A DNA stretch of 23,888 nt from Porphyromonadaceae bacterium (GCA_022840285.1 JALHIE010000042.1:1-23888), one strand, 5' to 3'. Positions 1 to 7,522 are shown, counted from the first letter of the stretch. Notes: generated by a model not told the origin, from the letters alone. A program made the numbers and translations.

Positions 1-256
1 TCACCTCGGTCATGTTCACGTAGCGCACATCCACCACGTTCAGCAACACCCTGAACAACGTAAGCAGGACGAGAATCAGTGAATAATGCAACAGCGAGCC
101 TGTGGCATCTCCCGACGCCACATCAATAACCAGCTTCAGGGCCCACACGAAACTCAGCGACACGGCCACACTTAACACTCCAATCAGCGTTATCACTATC
201 AGCGCTTTACGATGGCCCCTGGAAATATCGGTCAGAAACTTCAGAAAACGTAACAT
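1..256 (-). CDS. ABC transporter, N-terminal part of the transmembrane domain (partial)
   Basis: The ATG (complement of 254-256) directly follows the stop codon of the nucleotidyltransferase-like gene, and the frame stays open to the left edge, so only about 85 residues are visible. They start MLRFLKFLTDISRG and contain two long hydrophobic stretches, about residues 18-46 and 57-78, separated by a short acidic loop. This is the usual start of a type I ABC exporter with fused membrane and ATPase domains. The ATPase motifs would lie outside the window, so the assignment rests on hydrophobicity, on the basic N-terminus and on context. Downstream of PqqD-like, peptidase-like and kinase-like genes, the expected job is export of a processed peptide. 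Some other polytopic membrane protein is possible. Confidence 0.6.
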   Translation of the reverse strand, partial: MLRFLKFLTDISRGHRKALIVITLIGVLSVAVSLSFVWALKLVIDVASGDATGSLLHYSLILVLLTLFRVLLNVVDVRYVNMTEV

Positions 257-1369
257 CTATTTTTTGAACAGCAGTTTCAGGTTGGTTGTTATTTTAGTTA
301 CCGGCAAAGGGTTTATGTGCCGGGGAGCAATACCGGATATTTTTTTCGTTCTCGCTACCGAATAGGCGAACCTGTGCCATTTTGCATCCCATTTCCCCCG
401 GAAAGATTTGTTCCTGAAGGTAGAAAACCCGAAATTACCTCCCCTCAACACGTCATCCATCACCACATCCACAAATTTCCCTTCCGTATCGGTAGTAAAC
501 GGGAAAACACCCGGATCTGCCTCCAGGTACCTGACGGCTGCCGATGCGAATACCTCCATGGCGTTCAACAAATCGAACTGCCCCACCAGGCCGGCAAGCG
601 CCTCTTTATCCATCTGCGGTGAGTGGGTATGCATGAACAGTACCCAATCGCAAAACTGACGGACACCGACACCCAGGTGGATAAAATGGTGGAAAAGGTG
701 GTAAAAGAGATAAAAAGCATTGAATTCAACGGGTAATACACTCACTCTCAAGTTGTCAATCTCCAGTTCGATAAAGCGATGATTCCGTATGATCTCCTGC
801 ATCTTTTCTTCCAGCAGCCTGTCGTATTTCCTGATTCCGAAGTAGCAGGTATTTTTGTGGTTTTCAACGTGGATACCGTTGATTTCATAGGATTGATGAT
901 GGATATTCTCGGCATCCATCCGGCACCCTTTTCTTTTTGCCCATTCGTTCGCCTTTTCGTAATCCCCTTTCCGGTAAAGAAACAGGTCTATATCGCCGGG
1001 AGAACGATGCTCCGGCCTGGGATAAAGGACAGCGTTGGCCTGCCCTTTTAACAGCACAAAGAGGCAGTCCATCCGTCCATATTCGGACGAGAGAACGCGC
1101 AGTTCTTCGTTTTGTTTTTTGTTCAGTTCCTCAATAGCTTCAGCCTGCAAAAAAAGCGTGTATACCTCTTTTTTCCCGGGCCGGAGAGTTGCAGGTAACG
1201 TCATGATTCCGTCGTACAACAAGGCATTTACCTTCTGAGATTCCGCCAGGCTGATCACCTCTTCCCAAACCGAAGAGTCAACGTGCCGAAACAGTTTTTC
1301 ATCGGCCGGCCTGTTCCAGATGGCGGAACGGAGCAACTCCAGGAAAAGAGAGACAGCCGGCTCATTCAT
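257..1369 (-). CDS. Nucleotidyltransferase-fold family protein (NTP_transf_5-like)
   Basis: A 370-residue protein. A KG pair at residues 108-109 followed by RSPGDIDLF at 122-130 is the signature of the uncharacterised nucleotidyltransferase family (NTP_transf_5), in which a G-D-x-D motif would bind metal and nucleotide. The helical N-terminal region (about 1-100) and the long C-terminal part fit the family length of roughly 350-400. The ATG overlaps the end of the PqqD-like gene by 8 nt (ATGAATGA), so the two are probably translationally coupled. In Bacteroidota and Firmicutes, members of this family recur in lasso-peptide and other RiPP clusters, where they are thought to modify a peptide or serve as accessory enzymes. 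The substrate here is unknown. The stop is followed without a gap by the ABC transporter start. Confidence 0.75.
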   Translation of the reverse strand: MNEPAVSLFLELLRSAIWNRPADEKLFRHVDSSVWEEVISLAESQKVNALLYDGIMTLPATLRPGKKEVYTLFLQAEAIEELNKKQNEELRVLSSEYGRMDCLFVLLKGQANAVLYPRPEHRSPGDIDLFLYRKGDYEKANEWAKRKGCRMDAENIHHQSYEINGIHVENHKNTCYFGIRKYDRLLEEKMQEIIRNHRFIELEIDNLRVSVLPVEFNAFYLFYHLFHHFIHLGVGVRQFCDWVLFMHTHSPQMDKEALAGLVGQFDLLNAMEVFASAAVRYLEADPGVFPFTTDTEGKFVDVVMDDVLRGGNFGFSTFRNKSFRGKWDAKWHRFAYSVARTKKISGIAPRHINPLPVTKITTNLKLLFKK

Positions 1370-1631
1370 AGATCACGCCGGCTTGTATCAGTTTATCGGC
1401 CAGCACTTGAGCATCCGCCATGGCTTGTGCTTTGTCGATACCGTATCTCGCCGTCAGCTTTTCCGCCCAGTCTCGAACGGTAAAATATTCATCGAAGCTC
1501 CCGGTTATCAGAAGTTCTGCGGATTCGTTGAGGGATATTACGCGCGTATAGTTCATGTTCTCCCCGTCGTTGGAAACCAGGATGGACTCATCCCCGATCT
1601 GTTTGATTCTGATGTTCTCTTTTATTTTCAT
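1362..1631 (-). CDS. PqqD-family peptide chaperone (RiPP recognition element)
   Basis: An 89-residue protein with the PqqD layout: a beta-rich first half (residues about 6-32) with LNESAELLI leading into a helix, then TVRDWAEKLTARYG and a final amphipathic helix ending KLIQAGVIYE. PqqD domains are winged-helix-like RiPP recognition elements that bind the leader of a precursor peptide and present it to a modifying enzyme. The length matches stand-alone PqqD/lasso B1 proteins. It overlaps the nucleotidyltransferase-like gene and lies 40 nt downstream of the small lipoprotein gene. Its presence is the strongest single argument that this operon makes or modifies a peptide. The partner enzyme it would serve is not certain from the window. 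Confidence 0.8.
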   Translation of the reverse strand: MKIKENIRIKQIGDESILVSNDGENMNYTRVISLNESAELLITGSFDEYFTVRDWAEKLTARYGIDKAQAMADAQVLADKLIQAGVIYE

Positions 1632-1671
1632 CCGATCATTTTTTTTGCCGTCATCCGGTATTCATCCCCAA

Positions 1672-2073
1672 TCAGTAAACCATCCCCGAGGGACGGTTAG
1701 GCAGTATGGGTATCCGCAACACATGCTCCACATATTGAAAATAGTAGAACAGTTTGTGGTTCAGTTCAAATCCATAATCCACACCCGGCTCATACCCGAC
1801 AATGGTCTGAAAGAACGATCTTCTCCGGGGCTGGGTCGCCAGGTAGTTCCATTCCGACACATATTGACGGTTCCAGTTCTCGTAGTACTGTTGAGAACGG
1901 TACCTGGCCGGAGAATTCTGCAGCATGTACCACGTTTCAAACCCCGAATCAAATACAATCAGTTCGTATTCGACAGAATCTTCCTGCGGCGGTTCAATTT
2001 TCACCATCCCTTTTGGTCCGGAACAGGCGGCAAGGGATGCTACAATCGCGAATAAACACAAAGCTTTTTTCAT
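1672..2073 (-). CDS. Small lipoprotein, DUF6146-like
   Basis: A 133-residue protein with a lipoprotein signal: a basic start (MKK), a hydrophobic core and a lipobox LAAC with Cys17. The mature part is rich in aromatic residues (motifs such as ETWYMLQN, YYENWNRQYVSEWNYL and YGFELNHKLFYYFQYVE). This pattern recalls the Bacteroidota DUF6146 family, but I recall it from memory only. It lies within the RiPP-like operon, 51 nt after the peptidase gene and 40 nt before the PqqD-like gene, on the same strand. Whether it takes part in the pathway (for instance as an immunity or envelope anchor protein) or is an unrelated passenger is not decided by the sequence. Confidence 0.65.
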   Translation of the reverse strand: MKKALCLFAIVASLAACSGPKGMVKIEPPQEDSVEYELIVFDSGFETWYMLQNSPARYRSQQYYENWNRQYVSEWNYLATQPRRRSFFQTIVGYEPGVDYGFELNHKLFYYFQYVEHVLRIPILPNRPSGMVY

Positions 2074-2124
2074 ACGATAAAACCATTAAGCCCAACGTTA
2101 TAGTCAACCACTTCACTCCAGACC

Positions 2125-2580
2125 TCATCCGCTCCCGTTGATCTTCCTGTAGATACGCAGAAAAAATCTTCGCAACAACGGGCTGGAAAACCAACACTTT
2201 TTTGCCAGGTTCCATTTGAGGCTTCCTTTCCCTATTTTTCTTCCCTTTTTATAAACAGCCGTTACTTCCGCAACAACGTGTTTCTTGTCGCATTGCTCAC
2301 GGACAAACGGATTGCCGTCTCCCCTGAGCGTGACCAACTCCTTTTCAACTTTCTCGATCCGGTGAACAACGTAGCTGTTCGCTTTCGTTCTGGCCAACAC
2401 GATATTCCCTTTCGTTATCGATTGTCCGTTTAATTTCGACAGTTCGATCTGATCCGACGGCGGACGGATAAAAGGCAGCATACTGATTCCCTTTACCGGA
2501 ATTTTTACCGCCCGGTGCGCATCGATCTCCTCCAATATATGCGAAAAGAAAATCTCGTTCGGGACAATCAGGGATTCCAT
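2125..2580 (-). CDS. S24/S26-family peptidase, SipW/ER-type signal-peptidase-like
   Basis: A 152-residue protein, starting MESL. The signal-peptidase box GISMLP places the nucleophile at Ser33. The second box reads VVHRI with His73, as in eukaryotic, archaeal and SipW signal peptidases that use a Ser-His pair instead of the bacterial Ser-Lys pair. LRGDGN (residues 85-90) supplies the conserved Gly-Asp. There is no convincing N-terminal membrane helix, so this is a soluble or peripheral variant; the C-terminus is basic. A TTG nine bases further upstream could extend it, but the ATG lies 5 nt after the kinase-like gene's stop and is preferred. In this operon it is a good candidate for leader-peptide removal. 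That role is inference. Confidence 0.72.
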   Translation of the reverse strand: MESLIVPNEIFFSHILEEIDAHRAVKIPVKGISMLPFIRPPSDQIELSKLNGQSITKGNIVLARTKANSYVVHRIEKVEKELVTLRGDGNPFVREQCDKKHVVAEVTAVYKKGRKIGKGSLKWNLAKKCWFSSPLLRRFFLRIYRKINGSG

Positions 2581-2585
2581 TATTT

Positions 2586-3458
2586 TCAAGACAACAATGA
2601 CCGGGTTAATGATACTGCTTCATAGTCCGGCCGGCAATCGAGCCGATAAACCGGTACACGTTGCAAAACAGCTGCAACAACATCCAGCACCCTGTTTTTA
2701 TTTTCAACATCAGACCGGAGCACCGCTGCCGAAGTATACAACGAAGAGAGTGCTTCAATGCTTTTAAGTTTGGTCAGACGATTTTCGGAGCTTTGGTGCA
2801 GGTGTACAAAGGCGGCCACTTCTGCCGATGCGTTCCTGAAGCAGGCCGTGCTTCCGCTCCAGGGTGCCCCGTAGACCCTTACCGGCTCATCTTCAAAGAC
2901 GCGTATCAGGGGTTCATCATCGTTTAACAGTGTACACCCGGGCACAAATTCACGCCACAGCCGGCTGTGGGTACTCTTTCCTGTTCCGCTCCTACCTAAA
3001 AAGACCAGTGCCCTGCCGTTCAATTCCGTTACGGATGCGTGCATCTTTATGGTCCGGTCGGCAAGGATGGAGGTCACTCCAAAAGCCAGTCTCAGAAAAC
3101 TGTTGAGAAAAACCGCTTCGTTTTTATCGGTGAACGAGAGGTCGCAAACCACCTCTTTCCAGTCCGCCGGGGCAAAGAACCTGTGTTCTCTCTCCCCTTG
3201 TTTCATGGAAACGATCATTCCCTCAGGAGTGTGGTACACCTTGTAGTCCACGCCGTTCCATTCCATGGTATCATCCGGCGGAAATCCTGCCACTCGAACT
3301 TCCCGGTTACCTTTTAAACGGAACAGGAAATCATTATCCGAATTATTTTCCACCCGGAAAGGGGTGTAACTGGACATGATCCCGGAAGTGAGTGCCCTGT
3401 CGGGAGTTTCAATACAGAAAAAGTGATCAGCGACGCGATATTCAAGTTTCTCATTCAT
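2586..3458 (-). CDS. HPr kinase-like P-loop protein (peptide/protein serine kinase family)
   Basis: A 290-residue protein whose C-terminal half resembles the HPr kinase/phosphorylase catalytic domain: KMHASV (138-143), P-loop GRSGTGKST (155-163), NDDEP (179-183) and GAPWSGS (197-203). The N-terminal half is a family-specific domain with no HPr-kinase lobe. Bacteroidota lack a classical PTS/CcpA circuit. In several lasso-peptide clusters such kinases phosphorylate the precursor peptide, so a peptide substrate is the best inference here. A TTG 12 nt upstream would give MRCVM, but it falls inside the -7 promoter box (3468-3475), so the ATG at 3458 is chosen. It is the first gene of the leftward operon and is followed after 5 nt by the peptidase gene. 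Confidence 0.75.
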   Translation of the reverse strand: MNEKLEYRVADHFFCIETPDRALTSGIMSSYTPFRVENNSDNDFLFRLKGNREVRVAGFPPDDTMEWNGVDYKVYHTPEGMIVSMKQGEREHRFFAPADWKEVVCDLSFTDKNEAVFLNSFLRLAFGVTSILADRTIKMHASVTELNGRALVFLGRSGTGKSTHSRLWREFVPGCTLLNDDEPLIRVFEDEPVRVYGAPWSGSTACFRNASAEVAAFVHLHQSSENRLTKLKSIEALSSLYTSAAVLRSDVENKNRVLDVVAAVLQRVPVYRLDCRPDYEAVSLTRSLLS

Positions 3459-3467
3459 AACACAACG

Positions 3468-3475
3468 CAAAGATA
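3468..3475 (-). promoter_or_regulatory. Bacteroidota -7 promoter box for the leftward RiPP-like operon
   Basis: On the minus strand the sequence reads TATCTTTG, an exact TAnnTTTG box, ending 9 nt before the ATG of the kinase-like gene. No clear TTTG is seen 19-21 nt upstream; that stretch is A-rich. The predicted start of transcription would leave a leader of only a few bases. Confidence 0.55.
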
Positions 3476-3508
3476 TATTTTTTTATTTTCTTTCCACTTT
3501 TTTTTACC

Positions 3509-3516
3509 TATCTTTG
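3509..3516 (+). promoter_or_regulatory. Bacteroidota -7 promoter box upstream of the cobalamin riboswitch
   Basis: TATCTTTG (exact TAnnTTTG) is followed within about 20 nt by the start of the riboswitch aptamer. The -33 region is T-rich without a clean TTTG. It is back-to-back with the minus-strand box at 3468-3475, so the two operons diverge from a 33-bp gap. Confidence 0.6.
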
Positions 3517-3527
3517 TCCTCGAAATG

Positions 3528-3765
3528 TTGGTGTTACGCGTTCCAGATTTGGCTTCGGAACCGTAATGAAAAGGGAATCAGGTGAAAATCCTGAACAGAC
3601 CCGCTGCTGTAAGCTTCGTTTCACGTGCTGAACAGATCACCTTTTGCCACTAAAACCCGCTCCTGCTTCCCCTCAAGGGAGGCACTAGCTTCGGAAAAAA
3701 GCTCGAAAACCGGTTTTGGGAAGGCGTTCAGACCACGGAAGTAAGTCAGAAGACCTGCCAATTTT
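3528..3765 (+). ncRNA. Cobalamin (B12) riboswitch
   Basis: The order of conserved blocks is that of the cobalamin aptamer: GGTGAAAATCCTGAACAGAC followed by CCGCTGCTGTAA (about 3581-3614), GCCACTAAAACCC (about 3646-3659), GGGAAGGCGTTCAGACCACG (about 3718-3737), and the B12 box AAGTCAGAAGACCTGCC (3743-3759). The insert between the blocks contains further hairpins, as expected for a class-I-like aptamer. Adenosylcobalamin binding normally shuts off the downstream uptake genes, here a BtuB-like receptor and a BtuG-like lipoprotein. Exact ends are approximate. The leader from 3766 to 3882 is the likely expression platform. Confidence 0.92.
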
Positions 3766-3856
3766 TCGCACCTTGTTAATGGCTTTCGGGGAATAGAGCT
3801 TGAAAACGACTCGCGAACAGATTTTTTTATTTACGCGCTTCATTTTCAGATTGCTT

Positions 3857-3878
3857 TACCGGAATTAAAAATTCGGTA
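3857..3878 (+). promoter_or_regulatory. Putative ribosome-site-sequestering hairpin of the riboswitch
   Basis: TACC (3857-3860) plus GAATT (3862-3866) can pair with AATTC (3870-3874) plus GGTA (3875-3878) around an AAA loop, with G3861 bulged. The hairpin ends 4 nt before the btuB-like ATG (3883), so it covers the ribosome entry region. No T-run follows, so control of translation rather than transcription termination is the likely mode. This is inference from base pairing only. Confidence 0.4.
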
Positions 3879-3882
3879 TAAG

Positions 3883-5904
3883 ATGAATGTTTTAAAGAGA
3901 AATGCAGTAATTGTTGCCACATTTTATGCGGTAGCCACCCCGTTGCTGGCCCAGACCAGCCTCGATAGTTTGCAGCGCCTGCCCGAAGTGGTGGTGACGG
4001 AGGGGTATGCCGACCGGGAAATCCGCTCATCGGCTCCGATGCGTGTTTTATTGCGAAAATCGATCCGTAACCTCAACGCGTTGCAATTGTCGGATGTTGT
4101 CAAACACTTTCCCGGCGTTACGGTGAAAGACTTCGGGGGCATCGGGGGGCTTAAGGCCGTATCGGTACGCAGCCTCGGCGCCAACCACACGGCAGTGAAC
4201 TACAACGGTTTCACCATAAACGATGTACAAACGGGACAAATCGATATCGGCCGGTTCGCCCTGGACAACGTAGATATGATCTCCCTGAACTCGGGACAGA
4301 GCGATAACATCTTTCAACCGGCCCGGCTGTTCGCGTCGGCATCGGTACTGAATATCCGGAGCGCCGCACCACAGGTGGGCACCGACCAAAAGGTCAACGG
4401 ACGGGCCTCGCTAAAAACCGGATCGTTCGGCATGTTCAATCCGGCAGTCTCCACGAACTTGAAACTGAACGAAAAACTGTCGGCATCACTAAGTGGCGAA
4501 TGGCTGTCGGCAAACGGGGAGTATCCGTACATCCTGCATTACGGTGAGGCCGGAAGAGACAGCTCGTCGGTAGAGAAACGCGAAAATACCGATGTGCGTA
4601 ACTTTCGGCTGGAAGGTGCCCTGTTCGCTAACTTTTCCGAAAAAGGCAGCGGAAACCTGCGCACTTACTACTATCGGTCGGAACGCGGACTACCCGGAGC
4701 CACCATCCTTTACAACACGTCCGGTTTTTCCAAACAGCGCCTCCGGGACAACACCTTTTTCACGCAGGCGCACTACCGTAATTACATTTCCAACCGGTGG
4801 GCCTTTCAGGCAAATGTCAAGTACAATAACGGCTACGTCTATTACCTCGATCCGGAATTTTTGAATGCGGAGGGGAAACTGGAGAACAGGTACCGGCAAA
4901 ACGAACTTTACGGGTCGGTTTCTGCTCTTTTCAGGGCGTTGGAGAACCTTTCGTTCTCGGTATCAACGGATGTCGTGATGAACAACTTGTCAGCCAATCT
5001 ACCCGATTTCGCATACCCTACCCGCTACACTTCACTCTCAAGCCTTGCCGCAAAGTACGTTACCGACCGGCTCCTGGCAACGGCCAGCCTGCTTTACACG
5101 CAGACGTCGGAACACGTGCGGTCGGGCACGGCGGCAAACAACCGGCATAGGCTCTCCCCATACTCCAGCTTAACGTACCGGCCGTTCGAGGCGATCGATT
5201 TCCGACTGAGGGCGTTCTACAAAAATATTTTCCGCCTACCCACTTTCAATGACCTCTATTATTCGCGTGTCGGGAAACGGGACTTGAAACCCGAAGATAC
5301 ACATCAGTTCAACATCGGCCTTACCTACTCCACTTCTGCAGGCGACCGGGTCCCACTGCTGACAATGACCGCAGATGCCTATCTCAACAAAATCAGCAAC
5401 AAGATTGTCTCCTATCCCAACCGTAACATCTTCGAGTGGAGCATGATGAATTTTGGTTCAGTGGTGATCAGCGGCGTAGACGTTGCACAGGAAAGTGCTT
5501 TTGTGCTTTCTCCCAAGGTGAAGCTGCTGGCTGGAAGCTCGTTTACCTTTCAGGATTCCCGAAACAGGTCCAATCCCGACAGTCCGGCATACAACCACCA
5601 ACTGCCCTATACCCCCCGCTTCTCGGGTTCGGGCAGGGCTGTTGTAGAAACGTCGTGGTTAACTGCGGCTTACACGGTGCTGTGGTCGGGAACAAGATAC
5701 ACCTCGGCACAGAACATGCCGGAGAACAGGCTGAGCGGTTATGCCGATCACGGCGTTTCGCTTTCGAAGAGTGTTGGGGTAAAACACAACAAGGTCGACC
5801 TGTCGGTCGAGGCCCTCAACCTGAGTAACAAGAACTACGAGATCGTCCGCAACTTCCCTATGCCGGGACGATCGTTCAGGGGAACAATTTCCATAAACTT
5901 TTAA
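3883..5904 (+). CDS. btuB: BtuB-like TonB-dependent outer-membrane cobalamin receptor
   Basis: A 673-residue protein with a signal peptide ending LLAQ (about residue 24), a TonB-box-like EVVVTE (about 35-40), a plug domain (about 45-155; LQLSDVVKHFPGVTVKDFGG and SVRSLGANHTAVNYNG are typical), and a 22-strand-type barrel ending in RGTISINF with the terminal aromatic residue that BAM recognises. Length fits BtuB-like receptors; it lacks the N-terminal CarboxypepD_reg domain of SusC proteins. Substrate assignment rests on the cobalamin riboswitch directly upstream and on the BtuG-like lipoprotein 12 nt downstream. It carries B12 or corrinoids across the outer membrane using TonB energy. Expression should fall when cobalamin is plentiful. 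Confidence 0.88.
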   Translation: MNVLKRNAVIVATFYAVATPLLAQTSLDSLQRLPEVVVTEGYADREIRSSAPMRVLLRKSIRNLNALQLSDVVKHFPGVTVKDFGGIGGLKAVSVRSLGANHTAVNYNGFTINDVQTGQIDIGRFALDNVDMISLNSGQSDNIFQPARLFASASVLNIRSAAPQVGTDQKVNGRASLKTGSFGMFNPAVSTNLKLNEKLSASLSGEWLSANGEYPYILHYGEAGRDSSSVEKRENTDVRNFRLEGALFANFSEKGSGNLRTYYYRSERGLPGATILYNTSGFSKQRLRDNTFFTQAHYRNYISNRWAFQANVKYNNGYVYYLDPEFLNAEGKLENRYRQNELYGSVSALFRALENLSFSVSTDVVMNNLSANLPDFAYPTRYTSLSSLAAKYVTDRLLATASLLYTQTSEHVRSGTAANNRHRLSPYSSLTYRPFEAIDFRLRAFYKNIFRLPTFNDLYYSRVGKRDLKPEDTHQFNIGLTYSTSAGDRVPLLTMTADAYLNKISNKIVSYPNRNIFEWSMMNFGSVVISGVDVAQESAFVLSPKVKLLAGSSFTFQDSRNRSNPDSPAYNHQLPYTPRFSGSGRAVVETSWLTAAYTVLWSGTRYTSAQNMPENRLSGYADHGVSLSKSVGVKHNKVDLSVEALNLSNKNYEIVRNFPMPGRSFRGTISINF

Positions 5905-5916
5905 ATACACGTTCAA

Positions 5917-6993
5917 ATGAAAAAGCTTTTATTATTTATCCTACCGTTTGCGGCAGCATTTTTCACGGCCTGCACGCCCGAGTCCATTATCGATGAAACC
6001 GAACTTCCGGCAAAGGAAGCCAAGCGTATCCTGATACTTTCCGAAGGATTTTTCGGCGACAACAGTGCATCACTCTCGCACTATGATTTTGAGAACCAGG
6101 CATTAACCAAGGATTATTTCACTGCTGTCAACCAAAGGGGGTTAGGTGACACAGCCAACGACGCCATCCGGTACGGTGCCAAGATTTACATTGTTGTCAA
6201 CTCGTCCAGCACCGTTGAGGTGATTGCTGCAAACACGGGAAAATCACTGAAACAGATTCCGATGAAAACCGCCGGCAACCAGGCAAAGCAACCCCGGTAT
6301 GCCGCAGCCTACGGCGGAAAAGTGTATGTCACCTCCCACGACGACACCGTCACCCGCATCGACACCACAACGCTGAGCATAGACGGTTCGGTGCAGGTGG
6401 GTCCTGACCCCGAAGGCATTTGCATTGCAAACAACAACATTTACGTGGCAAACTCGGGGGGGATGAATTTTCCCAACTTCGACAATACCGTCAGCGTGAT
6501 CGACCTGAAGAGCTTTACGGAAACAAAAAAGATTGAAGTCGGTTTAAACCCCAAAAGGGTCTGTGCCGATAAGAAAGGCGATGTATATGTTTATTCGGTA
6601 GGCAACTATACAACGGTACCGGCAACGTTTCAAAAGATCACCCCGAAAGGCGAGGTGGCCGCCTTTGGTGAAGTGACGAACATAATGGATTTCACCCTGT
6701 CAGGCGACAAGGCATTTATTTATTACAAGGATTACGCCACCTCCGAAACCGTGGTTTCTGTTTTTGACTGCTTGAGCGACAAGCTACTCACCGGCAAACT
6801 CATTGCCGACAAATCGATAGCTATTCCCTACTCCATCACCGTAGACCCCTTTAACGGCGATATTTACCTGACCGACGCCGTTGAATACGTGAAGATATTG
6901 GGAAATGTTTACTGCTACGACAAAACAGGAAAACGTAAGTTCACCCTCGAGAACCCGGGTTACCTGCCCAACAAGGTGCTGTTCCTGAACTAA
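5917..6993 (+). CDS. btuG: BtuG-like surface cobalamin-binding beta-propeller lipoprotein
   Basis: A 358-residue protein. The signal peptide ends in a lipobox FTAC with Cys19, followed by acidic residues (PESIIDETE), as in surface-exported Bacteroidota lipoproteins. The rest is a YncE/DUF5074-type propeller: repeated blades such as KIYIVVNSSSTVEVIAANTG, KVYVTSHDDTVTRIDTTT and NIYVANSGG, spaced about 45 residues apart. In Bacteroides thetaiotaomicron the equivalent protein, BtuG, sits on the cell surface, binds B12 extremely tightly and hands it to BtuB; it is encoded beside btuB. The same gene order and the shared riboswitch support that role here. A generic YncE-like protein is the alternative if the binding residues are not kept. 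Confidence 0.75.
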   Translation: MKKLLLFILPFAAAFFTACTPESIIDETELPAKEAKRILILSEGFFGDNSASLSHYDFENQALTKDYFTAVNQRGLGDTANDAIRYGAKIYIVVNSSSTVEVIAANTGKSLKQIPMKTAGNQAKQPRYAAAYGGKVYVTSHDDTVTRIDTTTLSIDGSVQVGPDPEGICIANNNIYVANSGGMNFPNFDNTVSVIDLKSFTETKKIEVGLNPKRVCADKKGDVYVYSVGNYTTVPATFQKITPKGEVAAFGEVTNIMDFTLSGDKAFIYYKDYATSETVVSVFDCLSDKLLTGKLIADKSIAIPYSITVDPFNGDIYLTDAVEYVKILGNVYCYDKTGKRKFTLENPGYLPNKVLFLN

Positions 6994-7008
6994 ACATCAA
7001 GCCATCGG

Positions 7009-7410
7009 TCAACGGCTCCGGACGTTTGTGTCGTAATCCACAGCATTCCGGTTGCCGTTACCGGAAAACGAATCTTTCCTCCGCAGCAGAAAAAATTCCT
7101 GGTTTTCTTTTTCGCTGCGCATAATCTCAAAGAGCTCGAAACCGTTACGGCTCATCATGTTAAGTACGGCAAGCATTCCGTTGAACGACATCGGACGGCG
7201 GCGCTCATCGGTTATCTGTGGCGTTCTGCCGCCCTGTCCGTAGTCCACCCGCACGGTGATCTTCGATGTCAGGATCGGTCCCGAATCCGACCAGATCATC
7301 ACGTAGTCCGCGTCAATATCGCTTATGGCTACCTCATTCACGTACTGCGCCTCGGCAAAGGAAATGCTGCCGATAAGGAAAAGTGTCAGTAGAAAAAGTT
7401 TTGATTTCAT
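7009..7410 (-). CDS. Small secreted protein of unknown function
   Basis: A 133-residue protein with a clear signal peptide (MKSKLFLLTLFLIGSISFAEAQ, cleavage after AEA or AQ). The mature part of about 110 residues has a beta-rich first half (SKITVRVDYGQGG) and a helix with MLAVLNMMSRNGFELFEI, ending in a polar tail. I do not recognise the family. It is convergent with the btuG-like gene (15 nt between stops) and divergent from the M23 peptidase gene. Codon use is like the core genes around it. No cysteines are present in the mature chain. The start is the only ATG that preserves the signal peptide. Confidence 0.65.
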   Translation of the reverse strand: MKSKLFLLTLFLIGSISFAEAQYVNEVAISDIDADYVMIWSDSGPILTSKITVRVDYGQGGRTPQITDERRRPMSFNGMLAVLNMMSRNGFELFEIMRSEKENQEFFLLRRKDSFSGNGNRNAVDYDTNVRSR

Positions 7411-7522
7411 GTCCGTAATATTTAAATGATCAGGACCGGGAATCCATGGGTTTGGCCGGCCGCTTCGGAAGCAAAAGTAACAAAAAAACCACGAAAAGTT
7501 AACATTCTTTTTTAAAAAAAAT

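Noticed and set aside
1994..2215. Minus-strand frame between the peptidase and lipoprotein genes, as a possible RiPP precursor
   Set aside because: It overlaps both neighbours in another frame, lacks a leader/core layout, and most of it is coding in the real frames.
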